Shown: positions 1 through 7,281, counted from the first letter of the stretch. The stretch is 11,062 bases of DNA from an uncultured Clostridium sp. (GCA_900556455.1 USOV01000028.1:1-11062), one strand, 5' to 3'. Numbers and translations: made by a program. The notes: generated by a model not told the origin, from the letters alone.

Positions 1-1109
1 AAAAACAAATTTCTACGTTTCTGGAATGTAAAAAAACATTTTTTGGAAGAGTAAAATATTTCTTTAAGTATAGCAAAAAGAAAAAGGAAATAATTGATGA
101 AAATGTAATAGACGAGTTTTATAATGTAGAAGATAAAGGAAACATAAGGCATACTTATTATGAAGATATAAAAGATTTAATATATATTTGTAAAGAACTA
201 AAGGGTAAAACTATTTTAGCTACAACAACAAGACTAGATATTCAAAATTTAAATATAAAAATTGAAATATTAAAAAAGAAAATAGAAAATGCAAGCCTTT
301 ATATTCAAGAAATAGAATCTCATAAAAAGAGCATCTTTGAATTTTGGAAGTTCACGAATAAAGATGAGAAAAATCAATTGACAGAGGGAATTGTAAAAGT
401 AGGAAGCAAAACTAAAATAGAAAAAACATTTAATTTAAAAGAAGATTTAGAAGAGTTTGGAAAACAGATTGATGTATCTGCAAGAAAACTACTAAATGAA
501 GAAGAACAAGAAAGTATTTTAGTTACAGCAACAGCTATATTAAAAGACATTAATTTAATCTTAAAAGATAAGCCAGTAAAACATAAAGAACTGAAGAAAG
601 ATTTGCTTGAGATAGAAGAAAAACATTTAAACCATAGAGAAACAAAAAGAAAGCCAGAGAAATATCTTAAACTTAATGAAGAAACAACAGATGAAGATTA
701 TACTAAAACTTTAAAAAAAGTTATAAAAAATATAGAAAGTGCTTTGAAAAAGAGTACAACAAATGTAAGTTTACCTGTGTATAGTTTAACAAATCCTAAG
801 AAAGAATTAGCAACTTTTGAGATTGTACCGAAAAAATTAATTGAAGAGGGTAAAGAAGTAAATTTATACAAGCTAAATATAAAACAAGGAACTAGTTTAA
901 TTGCTTTTAGTAATATAATATTCTTTAATAATAGAAACCAAACATTACCAATAGGAATGGATTATTCAAGCAAAGTGTTAATTGACCTAAGAGAAGCAAA
1001 ATTAAAAAAGCAAGAAGAAAAGAGCAATTATATTATTACATTAAAAGAAAATACAGCCCAAAAACAAATTACTAAAATTAATATAACAAACATTGAAATT
1101 GAAAAATAA
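1..1109 (+). CDS. Partial Lys/Glu-rich coiled-coil protein of unknown function (5' end outside window)
   Basis: The reading frame is open from base 3 to the TAA ending at 1109, giving 368 visible residues with the start beyond the left edge. A TTG at 378 could be called as a start, but it has no ribosome site and the frame upstream of it reads as the same kind of protein, so it is internal. The visible part is very rich in Lys, Glu, Ile and Asn. A heptad-like helical stretch lies near visible residues 77-112 and is followed by an aromatic patch (IFEFWKFTNKDE). The C-terminal third (PVYSLTNP, then FEIVPKKL, LIAFSNIIFFNN) looks beta-rich. No signal peptide, membrane segment or catalytic motif is visible. 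It ends 65 bases before spoIIP with no terminator between, so co-transcription is possible. I do not recognise the family; the coding call is firm, the function unknown. Confidence 0.8.
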   Translation, partial: KQISTFLECKKTFFGRVKYFFKYSKKKKEIIDENVIDEFYNVEDKGNIRHTYYEDIKDLIYICKELKGKTILATTTRLDIQNLNIKIEILKKKIENASLYIQEIESHKKSIFEFWKFTNKDEKNQLTEGIVKVGSKTKIEKTFNLKEDLEEFGKQIDVSARKLLNEEEQESILVTATAILKDINLILKDKPVKHKELKKDLLEIEEKHLNHRETKRKPEKYLKLNEETTDEDYTKTLKKVIKNIESALKKSTTNVSLPVYSLTNPKKELATFEIVPKKLIEEGKEVNLYKLNIKQGTSLIAFSNIIFFNNRNQTLPIGMDYSSKVLIDLREAKLKKQEEKSNYIITLKENTAQKQITKINITNIEIEK

Positions 1110-1137
1110 TTAGAATTTAAATTTAATAATATTTCGC

Positions 1138-1165
1138 CTTACATTGAATAATATTAAAATGTAAG
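1138..1165 (+). promoter_or_regulatory. Small hairpin touching the spoIIP ribosome binding site
   Basis: CTTACATT (1138-1145) and AATGTAAG (1158-1165) are a perfect 8-bp inverted repeat around a 12-base AT loop. The right arm overlaps the first three bases of the likely Shine-Dalgarno AAGAGG (1163-1168), six bases before the spoIIP ATG. No T-run follows, so it is not a terminator. It may tune ribosome access or be an operator; neither is shown. Confidence 0.4.
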
Positions 1166-1174
1166 AGGTAATAT

Positions 1175-2269
1175 ATGAATGTTGCAGTAATTAATTTAAA
1201 AAGAATTTCAAAAGGTTTTGTAAAACTAATAATTTTCACAGTTTTTTTAGCAATGCTTGTAAAGATTTTATTGACAAATGTAAGTGCTTTACAAAAAGTT
1301 TTAACTTTTGATAAATGTAGTGTTTTGTATACTAGTTTATTCAATACTGGTAATGAAAAAAATTATGAACCAAATTATGTTGGCGTTTTAGAAAGTTTTT
1401 GCCCTTTAATTGTAGCCACAAATACAGACAAACCCAATATTGAAATTACAGAACCAAATACTACAGAACAAACCAATGATGAAAATACAGTTATAATTTC
1501 TAAGGAAGCAACAACAGAAAGTGTTTCTGAAAGAAATCTAGCAGAAAATTACAATATGACATATGGAACTGTAAAAATTAGAAACCAAAGCAATTGTGAA
1601 CTTACAGAAGATATTTGTAATACCAATGACTCAATGCTAACAAGTACGAAGAAAATCTTGATTTATCATACTCACACATGTGAAAGTTATACTCCTAGTG
1701 AAAAATATAACTATACAATGACAGGAAATTACAGAACAACGGATAATAGTTATAATATGGTAAGAGTGGGGGATGAACTTACAAAATATTTGGAACAAAA
1801 AGGTTTTACTGTAATACACAATACTACTTGCCATGATTATCCTTCATATTCAGGTTCATATGACCGCTCATATACTACTGCTCAAGGTATTCTAAATGAG
1901 GAGAAAGATGTTGGGCTTGTTATAGATTTACATAGAGATGCAGTAGGTGATGGCTCTTCTTATGGACCAACTGTTAAAGTAAATGGTGAGAGGGCAGCTC
2001 AATTAATGTTTGTAATTGGTACAAATGGAGGAGGCTTAGAACATCCAAATTGGCCGCAAAATTTAAAAACCGCAATAAAAGTACAAGAAACAGCCAATTC
2101 ACTATACCCAGGATTATTTAGACCAATGATAGTAAGGAATTCAAGATATAATCAACACATAGCAATAGGAGCATCTATAATTGAGGTAGGAGCAACAGGT
2201 AATACATTAGAAGAATGTTTATTAAGTATGCAATGCTTAGCAAATGCTATAGAAGAAGCTATTAATTGA
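1175..2269 (+). CDS. spoIIP: Stage II sporulation protein P (SpoIIP), peptidoglycan hydrolase of engulfment
   Basis: SpoIIP is, in known spore formers, a membrane-anchored amidase and endopeptidase that works with SpoIID and SpoIIM to thin septal peptidoglycan and drive engulfment of the forespore. This 364-residue protein has the expected layout: a short cytoplasmic start, one membrane segment near residues 13-36, a variable Thr/Asn/Glu-rich linker to about 155, then the catalytic domain. Family motifs seen are YHTHTCESY (H165, H167, E170), DLHRD (H253), the GTNGGGLEHPNW block (282-293) and NQHIAIGASIIEVGATGNTLEE with Glu337, matching the zinc-ligand and catalytic positions of the amidase_3-like fold. 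Length is typical. The start has an AAGAGG ribosome site at 1163-1168. Usual partners gpr or spoIID are not adjacent. No clear sporulation-sigma promoter could be assigned upstream. Identification is firm. Confidence 0.95.
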   Translation: MNVAVINLKRISKGFVKLIIFTVFLAMLVKILLTNVSALQKVLTFDKCSVLYTSLFNTGNEKNYEPNYVGVLESFCPLIVATNTDKPNIEITEPNTTEQTNDENTVIISKEATTESVSERNLAENYNMTYGTVKIRNQSNCELTEDICNTNDSMLTSTKKILIYHTHTCESYTPSEKYNYTMTGNYRTTDNSYNMVRVGDELTKYLEQKGFTVIHNTTCHDYPSYSGSYDRSYTTAQGILNEEKDVGLVIDLHRDAVGDGSSYGPTVKVNGERAAQLMFVIGTNGGGLEHPNWPQNLKTAIKVQETANSLYPGLFRPMIVRNSRYNQHIAIGASIIEVGATGNTLEECLLSMQCLANAIEEAIN

Positions 2270-2342
2270 ATATAAAATATAGGTTATTTTTCTAATTTAA
2301 GGAAATAATATAAAAGATTTAATTTTTAAAGGAGGTTTTTTT

Positions 2343-3422
2343 ATGGACAGAAAAATTAAAGCAGTGCAATATGGTGTAGGCAAAATGAGCATATATACAA
2401 TGAGATATATGCTAGAAAAAGGGGTAGAAATAGTTGGTGCTATTGATATAAACCCTAATGTTGTAGGAAAGGATATTGGCAAGATTTTAGGAAGAGATAA
2501 TCTAGGTGTAGTTGTTACAGATGCAAAAAATGCAGAAGAAATGTTGCAACAAACAAAACCAGATATTTGTGTTGTTACAACAAGAAGCTTAATTGGAGAA
2601 CTTGAAGAACCACTTATGCTTTGTGCAAGATTAGGAATAAATGCAATAACAACTTGTGAAGAAGCATTTTTCCCAATGAATTCTAATCCTAATTTAGTAA
2701 AGAAAATAGATGAATTAGCAAAACAAAATAATTGTACAATAACTGGAAGCGGATACCAAGATATATATTGGGGACAACTAGTTACAAGTATAGCAGGTTC
2801 TACTCAAAAAATTACAAGAATAAAAGGTAGCTCAAGCTATAATGTAGAAGAATATGGTATAGCTTTAGCAGAGGCACATGGGGCAGGTTTATCTTTACAA
2901 GAATTCGAAAGTAAAATTGCATCAGCAGATAATATATCAGCAGAAGAAAGACAAAAATTAATTGATGCTGGACAATTTATGCCATCATATATGTGGAATG
3001 TAAATGGTTGGTTATGCTCAAAATTAGGACTTACAATAAAATCACAAACTCAAAAATGTGTGCCACAAACATATAAAGAGGATATTTTCTCATCAACATT
3101 AAACATGACAGTAAAAGCAGGAGATGCAACAGGTATGAGTGCAGTTGTTACAACTGAAACTGAAGAAGGAATAGTTGTAGAAACAGAATGTGTTGGTAAA
3201 GTATATGCACCAGAAGAATTTGACAGAAACGTATGGACAGTAGAAGGAGAACCAACAACAACTATAACTGTGGACAAGCCAGCAACAGTAGAACTAACAT
3301 GTGCAACAGTAGTAAACAGAATACCAGACACAATAAATGCTTTGCCTGGTTATGTAACAACAGAAAAATTTGGAGAACTAAACTTCAAAGTAAAAAAATT
3401 AAATGAATATGTAAATGGATAA
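2343..3422 (+). CDS. NAD(P)-binding dehydrogenase, DapB-N / 2,4-diaminopentanoate dehydrogenase-like
   Basis: This 359-residue protein begins with a Rossmann fold: AVQYGVGKMS (7-16) is the nucleotide loop, and AIDINP (33-38) ends the second strand with Asp35, a position that often favours NAD over NADP. VTTRS (78-82), TTCEEAFFP (103-111) and GSGYQDIYWG (135-144) follow the pattern of the family annotated as dihydrodipicolinate reductase-like or 2,4-diaminopentanoate dehydrogenase (Ord) proteins. It lacks the paired-His motif of true DapB, so a role in lysine synthesis is unlikely. The third glycine of the usual GxGxxG loop is Ser16. Oxidative ornithine-degradation genes (ora, ort) are not adjacent, so the substrate, possibly an amino or keto acid, is unknown. 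Translation should be strong: AAAGGAGG lies at 2328-2335. It is followed at once by an intrinsic terminator. Family confidence is good, exact reaction low. Confidence 0.8.
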   Translation: MDRKIKAVQYGVGKMSIYTMRYMLEKGVEIVGAIDINPNVVGKDIGKILGRDNLGVVVTDAKNAEEMLQQTKPDICVVTTRSLIGELEEPLMLCARLGINAITTCEEAFFPMNSNPNLVKKIDELAKQNNCTITGSGYQDIYWGQLVTSIAGSTQKITRIKGSSSYNVEEYGIALAEAHGAGLSLQEFESKIASADNISAEERQKLIDAGQFMPSYMWNVNGWLCSKLGLTIKSQTQKCVPQTYKEDIFSSTLNMTVKAGDATGMSAVVTTETEEGIVVETECVGKVYAPEEFDRNVWTVEGEPTTTITVDKPATVELTCATVVNRIPDTINALPGYVTTEKFGELNFKVKKLNEYVNG

Positions 3423-3430
3423 AATAGAAG

Positions 3431-3462
3431 AAAGAGGCTCGTGTGATACGAGCCTCTTTTTT
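3431..3462 (+). terminator. Intrinsic terminator after the dehydrogenase gene
   Basis: AAAGAGGCTCGT (3431-3442) pairs perfectly with ACGAGCCTCTTT (3448-3459) around a 5-base loop and runs into six Ts (3457-3462). It starts 8 bases after the stop codon and separates the dehydrogenase from the next operon. On the minus strand the A-tract could also serve, but no minus-strand gene reads into it. Confidence 0.95.
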
Positions 3463-3540
3463 ATAATCCTTAAAATATACTATTTTTAATGTTTAACTAT
3501 TCAAAACACTGTTGACATAAAAACAATATTCATAAATCAC

Positions 3541-3569
3541 TTGCAAAATTTTCTATTTTACGATAAAAT
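3541..3569 (+). promoter_or_regulatory. Likely housekeeping promoter of the GT8/acyltransferase operon
   Basis: TTGCAA (3541-3546) and TAAAAT (3564-3569) are separated by 17 bases, fitting a sigma-A-type promoter. Transcription would start near 3576, leaving a leader of about 30 bases before the ATG at 3607. A consensus TTGACA also lies at 3512-3517, but no good -10 box sits at the proper distance. Position after a terminator and before a tight operon supports a promoter here; the exact boxes are inferred. Confidence 0.5.
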
Positions 3570-3606
3570 ATTCAAGTAAACTAAAAAGATAATAGGAAGT
3601 AAAAAG

Positions 3607-4446
3607 ATGATAAATTTATTATTATGTGGAAATGAAAAGGTTTTTGACGGAGCACTTACTCTGGCTTTATCTATAACAAATAGAACAAAAGAACCAATAA
3701 ATTGCTACATCTTTACCATGGATTTGACAAGGTTAAAACCAGAATATACAGCAATTCGCGATGAACAAGTTGAGTTTTTAAATGAGGTAGTGAAGTCAAA
3801 AAATCCAGCAAATCAAGTAACTAAAGTTGACGTAACAAACTTATATGAACAAGAATTTATGAACTGTGCTAATGAAAATGCATATTGCACACCATATACT
3901 TTGCTCAGATTATTAGCGGATTTAGTTCCAGAAATGCCAGACAAACTACTATATTTAGATATTGATATGATGGCAGGCGGAGATATTTCAAAACTATATA
4001 ATATTGATATAACTGATTACGAATATGCAGCAGTAAAAGAAAAATATGGCTGTTGGGTTATAAGACCAGACTATATAAATGCTGGCATGCTTTTACTTAA
4101 TATGAATAAAATAAGAGAAACAAAACTCTTAGAAAAAGCAAGGAATCTAATAAAAACCAAAAAAATGTTATTTGCAGACCAAGATGCAATTTTCTGGTCA
4201 ACAACAAAGAAAAAACTACTTCCTAGAATTTTTAATGAACAATCAAAATTTAACAAAAAAGATACTGTTATTTGTCATTTTTGTAAAAGGCTTATGTTTT
4301 TACCATATCCACATACAGAAAACTACAAACAATGGCATATAGAACAAGTACATAAGGCTTTAAAATGTTATTATTTTGATGATGACTTAAATGAATATGT
4401 AAAACTAAAAGAAAAATTTTATAATAAAAAGAAAGTAGGAATGTAA
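3607..4446 (+). CDS. Glycosyltransferase family 8 protein (first of a pair)
   Basis: The 279-residue product has the GT-A fold signatures of family GT8, retaining enzymes that move a sugar from a UDP- or similar nucleotide sugar. Seen are an N-terminal strand plus helix (LLLCGNEKVFDGALTLALSI), LYLDIDMM with the metal-binding DxD at Asp118-Asp120, the YINAGMLLLN motif (156-165), ADQDAIFW (190-197, the acceptor-side DQD) and a late CHF motif with His224 that fits the second metal ligand. There is no membrane segment, so it is probably cytosolic or membrane-peripheral. The ribosome site AGGAAG lies a few bases before the ATG. Its stop codon abuts the start of a second GT8 gene, and two PlsC-type acyltransferases follow. 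That context points to synthesis of a glycolipid or lipid-linked envelope glycan, though donor and acceptor cannot be read from sequence. Confidence 0.88.
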   Translation: MINLLLCGNEKVFDGALTLALSITNRTKEPINCYIFTMDLTRLKPEYTAIRDEQVEFLNEVVKSKNPANQVTKVDVTNLYEQEFMNCANENAYCTPYTLLRLLADLVPEMPDKLLYLDIDMMAGGDISKLYNIDITDYEYAAVKEKYGCWVIRPDYINAGMLLLNMNKIRETKLLEKARNLIKTKKMLFADQDAIFWSTTKKKLLPRIFNEQSKFNKKDTVICHFCKRLMFLPYPHTENYKQWHIEQVHKALKCYYFDDDLNEYVKLKEKFYNKKKVGM

Positions 4447-5376
4447 ATGGAACAAAACAAGGAAGTGTTACCAATATTTTTTGCAGTTGATGATGGATAT
4501 ATGCCATTTTTAGCAGTAACATTACAATCATTAGTAGAAAATTCATCTGATAAATATTATTATTTGCTTAAAATTTTATATACAAATATAAGTGAAGAAA
4601 ACAAAGAAAAAATTAAAAAATATGAAAGAGAAAATATAAATATAGAATTTGTAGACTTAAATTATTATATTGAGGAAATTAAGGATAAATTATATACACG
4701 TGATTATTATTCAAAAACAACATACTTTAGACTATTTATACCAAATTTATATCCTCAATACAATAAAGCACTATATTTAGATAGTGATATTGTACTTTTA
4801 AAAGATGTAGCAAACTTATTTAATATAGACTTAGGCGACAACTTAGTAGGAGGAGCTCCAGATGATGTTATACAAACAATTGAAGTATTCCAAGAATATG
4901 TAGAAAAAGTAGTTGGTGTAGCAGATTATAGAAATTATTTTAATGCAGGAGTTCTTTTAATGAATTTAGATGAACTTAGAAAATATGATTTCCAAGAAAA
5001 ATTTTTGTATACATTGGGAACAATTAAATTTTCTGTAGCTCAAGACCAAGATTATTTAAATAGACTTTGTAAAGGTAGAGTAAAAATAATTGATAAAAAT
5101 TGGAATAGGATGCCAATTTCTAATATAGAAGTAGATGAAAAGGATTTAAAATTAATTCATTACAATTTAGCATTTAAGCCATGGCATTTTGAGGATATTT
5201 TATATAAAGAGTATTTTTGGAAATATGCACAAAAAACAGAATATTTTGATGAAATACTAAAAATAAAAGACAACTATAGTGATGAAGAAAAATTTAATGA
5301 TAGGGAAAAAGATAAGAAACTTCGCGAACTTGCTCAAAAAGAATCTGACTGTGTTGGAGACGATAGAAGAAAATAG
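4447..5376 (+). CDS. Glycosyltransferase family 8 protein (second of a pair)
   Basis: A second, diverged GT8 enzyme of 309 residues whose ATG follows directly on the previous TAA (TAAATG), so translation is probably coupled. Motifs are FFAVDDGY (11-18, nucleotide-sugar pocket), ALYLDSDIVL with DxD at Asp112-Asp114, YFNAGVLLMN (164-173), AQDQDYLN (198-205) and LIHY plus KPWH (236-247), the C-terminal His region of LgtC-like enzymes. This layout is closer to classic LgtC/GspA proteins than its neighbour, so the two probably act in sequence on one acceptor rather than being recent copies. The C-terminal 40 residues are highly charged (DREKDKKLREL) and may form a basic, membrane-touching helix as in LgtC; that part is inference. 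The gene's last codon overlaps the ribosome site of the following acyltransferase. Confidence 0.92.
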   Translation: MEQNKEVLPIFFAVDDGYMPFLAVTLQSLVENSSDKYYYLLKILYTNISEENKEKIKKYERENINIEFVDLNYYIEEIKDKLYTRDYYSKTTYFRLFIPNLYPQYNKALYLDSDIVLLKDVANLFNIDLGDNLVGGAPDDVIQTIEVFQEYVEKVVGVADYRNYFNAGVLLMNLDELRKYDFQEKFLYTLGTIKFSVAQDQDYLNRLCKGRVKIIDKNWNRMPISNIEVDEKDLKLIHYNLAFKPWHFEDILYKEYFWKYAQKTEYFDEILKIKDNYSDEEKFNDREKDKKLRELAQKESDCVGDDRRK

Positions 5377-5386
5377 GGGATGAAAA

Positions 5387-6253
5387 ATGGAAGAACAAGA
5401 AGTAGAAAAATCAAAGGAAAGATTAGAGATACTAGAGAAAATTGAAAGATTAGAACAAGAAGGACATTTTGATGTTGATGCAGAAGATGACCCACCTACA
5501 ATTATTTTAACTCCAGAAAATGTAGATTATTTAAAAAAGAATTGGAGAAGCAAATTAAAAGCTAAATTTGCAAATAAACTTGGAGAAAAATTTTTAGATC
5601 GCTTACTTGAAAATAATAAACTAATTATAAAAGAAATTAAGGGAATTGAAATTTTACAAAACGTTCAAACAGGAGCAATGATTACATGTAATCATTTTAA
5701 TCCATTTGATTCATTTTCGATTGAAGAAGTATTTAGAATATCTGGTCAATCGAAAAATAAAAAATTATATAAAGTAATAAGAGAGGGGAATTATACTAAT
5801 TTCCCAGGATTATATGGTTTCTTCTTTAGAAATTGTGATACTTTACCATTAAGTTCAAATACAAAAACTATGACAGAATTTGTTAAAGCAGTTGATACAA
5901 TTTTAAAAAGAGGAGATTTCATATTAATATATCCAGAGCAAAGCTTATGGTGGAATTATAAAAAACCAAAGCCATTAAAAAATGGAGCATTTAGATTGGC
6001 TTCAAGAAATAATGTGCCAATTATTCCAATATTTATAACAATGGAAGATACTGATATAATAGGAGAAGACGGATTCCCAGTACAGCAATACATTATAAAT
6101 ATAGAAGAACCAATATATCCAGACAACAAATTATCAGTTAAAGAAAATACAGAAATAATGAAGAAAAAGAATTTTGAAGTTTGGAAAAATGTATATGAAG
6201 ATTTTTATAAAATACCATTAGAATATACCACTAAAAAGGATTTAAAAGTATGA
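5387..6253 (+). CDS. PlsC-type lysophospholipid acyltransferase with N-terminal extension
   Basis: This 288-residue protein belongs to the LPLAT/PlsC superfamily, which transfers fatty acyl groups to lysophosphatidate or other hydroxylated lipids at the inner membrane face. The catalytic NHX4D motif is NHFNPFD (His103, Asp108). The second block is IYPEQSLWW (181-189), replacing the usual FPEGTRS, and PIIPIFI (211-217) is the late conserved strand. An N-terminal acidic, coiled-coil-like stretch (1-36) ends in EDDPPTIILTPENV. From memory this extension recurs in clostridial homologues, so it is a subfamily trait. No membrane helix is evident. The AGGGGAT ribosome site (5375-5381) lies over the stop codon of the upstream GT8 gene. 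It overlaps the next acyltransferase by four bases, so the two probably act together. The acyl acceptor is unknown. Confidence 0.9.
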   Translation: MEEQEVEKSKERLEILEKIERLEQEGHFDVDAEDDPPTIILTPENVDYLKKNWRSKLKAKFANKLGEKFLDRLLENNKLIIKEIKGIEILQNVQTGAMITCNHFNPFDSFSIEEVFRISGQSKNKKLYKVIREGNYTNFPGLYGFFFRNCDTLPLSSNTKTMTEFVKAVDTILKRGDFILIYPEQSLWWNYKKPKPLKNGAFRLASRNNVPIIPIFITMEDTDIIGEDGFPVQQYIINIEEPIYPDNKLSVKENTEIMKKKNFEVWKNVYEDFYKIPLEYTTKKDLKV

Positions 6254-7032
6254 AACCAAAGGAAACAATCTACTATAACGACGAACTAAATGATGAATTT
6301 TCTAAAGCAAAAATAGTCCCAAGATTAATAGATGAAAACTATAAGTATACTCATCATAAACTATGGGACTTTGCTTCATTTTGCATGCAAAATGTCTTAA
6401 GTATGCCTATTAAAATATTATATTCTAAAATAAAATTTAGAATTAAATATGTAGGAAAAGAAAAATTAAAACCATATAAACATGAGGCTTATTTCGTATA
6501 TGTAAATCATACTCAAGCCTTTGCAGATACTTTTATACCAAGTTTGCCAATATATCCTAAAAGAAACTTTTTTATAGTAAACCCTGAAAACGTGTCTATG
6601 AAATTTTTAGGAAATATTGTACAGCTATTAGGTGCTTTACCAATTCCTGCAAATAAAAAAGCTATGAAAAATTTCTTAGAAACAATAGAAAATCATATTG
6701 GGAAGAAGCACTCAATTACAATATATCCAGAAGCCCATATTTGGCCATATTATACAAAAATAAGACCATTTAAAGCAGTGTCATTTAAATATCCAATAGA
6801 TTTAAATACACCAGCATTCTGTATGACAAATACATATCAAAGTTATGGAAAAAATAATGATAAAATAAAAATTGTAACATATATAGATGGACCATTTTTT
6901 CCAGATAAGAATTTAACTAAGGCTGAACAAAAGCAAGATCTAAGAAACCAAATCTATAATAAAATGGTGGAAAGAAGCCGAAAAAGTAATATAGAATATA
7001 TAAAATATGAAAAATCAAAGGAAAATATGTAG
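6250..7032 (+). CDS. Second PlsC-like acyltransferase, HX5D subfamily
   Basis: A 260-residue LPLAT-superfamily protein translated from an ATGA overlap with the gene before it. Its motif 1 is VNHTQAFAD: His87 and Asp93 are five residues apart, not the canonical four. Motif 3 is TIYPEAHIWPYY (157-168) and FKAVSFKYPI (174-183) follows, both characteristic of a clostridial group that, from memory, commonly reads NHTQ-xxx-D and is often encoded beside the NHFNPFD type. That suggests a heterodimer or successive acylations, but neither is shown. Residues 38-57 form an amphipathic or weakly hydrophobic helix (WDFASFCMQNVLSMPIKILY) that could bind membrane. It is the last gene of the operon and is followed by a GC-rich hairpin. 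Confidence 0.87.
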   Translation: MKPKETIYYNDELNDEFSKAKIVPRLIDENYKYTHHKLWDFASFCMQNVLSMPIKILYSKIKFRIKYVGKEKLKPYKHEAYFVYVNHTQAFADTFIPSLPIYPKRNFFIVNPENVSMKFLGNIVQLLGALPIPANKKAMKNFLETIENHIGKKHSITIYPEAHIWPYYTKIRPFKAVSFKYPIDLNTPAFCMTNTYQSYGKNNDKIKIVTYIDGPFFPDKNLTKAEQKQDLRNQIYNKMVERSRKSNIEYIKYEKSKENM

Positions 7033-7054
7033 GGGTCACCGTTCACGGTGACCC
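7033..7054 (+). terminator. GC-rich hairpin at the end of the GT8/acyltransferase operon
   Basis: GGGTCACCG (7033-7041) and CGGTGACCC (7046-7054) form a perfect 9-bp stem with a TTCA loop, starting at the base after the TAG stop. The following TCAAAT lacks a proper T-run, so it may work as a weak or factor-dependent terminator, or protect the mRNA 3' end. Because it lies between convergent genes it could serve both strands. Confidence 0.55.
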
Positions 7055-7063
7055 TCAAATGCA

Positions 7064-7090
7064 ATATGGATGCAACATTTACATCCATAT
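7064..7090 (-). terminator. Second hairpin between convergent genes, likely 3' end of the microprotein gene
   Basis: ATATGGATG (7064-7072) and CATCCATAT (7082-7090) make a perfect 9-bp stem with a 9-base loop. It lies six bases downstream of the microprotein's stop codon on the minus strand, a usual terminator position. The sequence after the stem on that strand (TGCATTTG) has only a poor T-run, so the terminator role is inferred from position and symmetry. Confidence 0.45.
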
Positions 7091-7096
7091 AAAAAA

Positions 7097-7198
7097 TTAT
7101 CTGCAATTATTGTTTTCGTTTCTTTGGTTGTTATTTTGGTTTTCATTATTTCTATTTTGTTTATTTTGATTATTCTTTTTATTTTCTTTTTTACTCAT
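7097..7198 (-). CDS. Asn-rich 33-residue microprotein
   Basis: On the minus strand an ATG (7198-7196) opens a 33-codon frame ending in TAA at 7097. A full GGAGGTG ribosome site lies at 7212-7206, with ideal spacing to the ATG, which is the main argument that it is translated. The product begins MSKKENKKNNQNKQ and ends NNNCR: 15 of 33 residues are Asn, the rest mostly Gln, Lys, Arg and Glu, with one Cys near the end and no hydrophobic residue apart from the start Met. It must be disordered and soluble. A hairpin follows the stop. Composition recalls short Asn/Gln-rich gamma-type spore proteins, but no SASP motif is present and I do not recognise a family. No clear minus-strand promoter could be assigned in the AT-rich bases between it and the hicBA promoter. 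Confidence 0.6.
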   Translation of the reverse strand: MSKKENKKNNQNKQNRNNENQNNNQRNENNNCR

Positions 7199-7281
7199 TA
7201 AAAAGCACCTCCAAAAATATTTCTATAAATATTATTTTCAAAATTACATATATTATTCTTGAAAATTGCTTATGAGAAAAA

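Noticed and set aside
378..380. TTG as the start of the first gene
   Set aside because: The frame stays open to the window edge with the same protein character and there is no Shine-Dalgarno before the TTG.
1124..1155. Sigma-E-like promoter before spoIIP (AATATTT and GAATAATATT)
   Set aside because: The boxes match only loosely and the spacing is about 12 bases, shorter than the usual sigma-E spacing; AT-rich sequence gives such matches by chance.
2284..2314. Promoter before the dehydrogenase (TTATTT with TATAAA)
   Set aside because: Weak -35 and 19-base spacing in very AT-rich sequence; not distinguishable from chance.
3050..3331. 93-residue minus-strand frame rich in Ser/Thr/Val
   Set aside because: It is the antisense shadow of the dehydrogenase gene and has no ribosome site; the plus-strand product is clearly the real one.
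3512..3540. TTGACA (3512-3517) as the -35 of the GT8 operon promoter
   Set aside because: The -35 is consensus but no acceptable -10 lies 16-18 bases downstream; the pair at 3541-3569 fits better.
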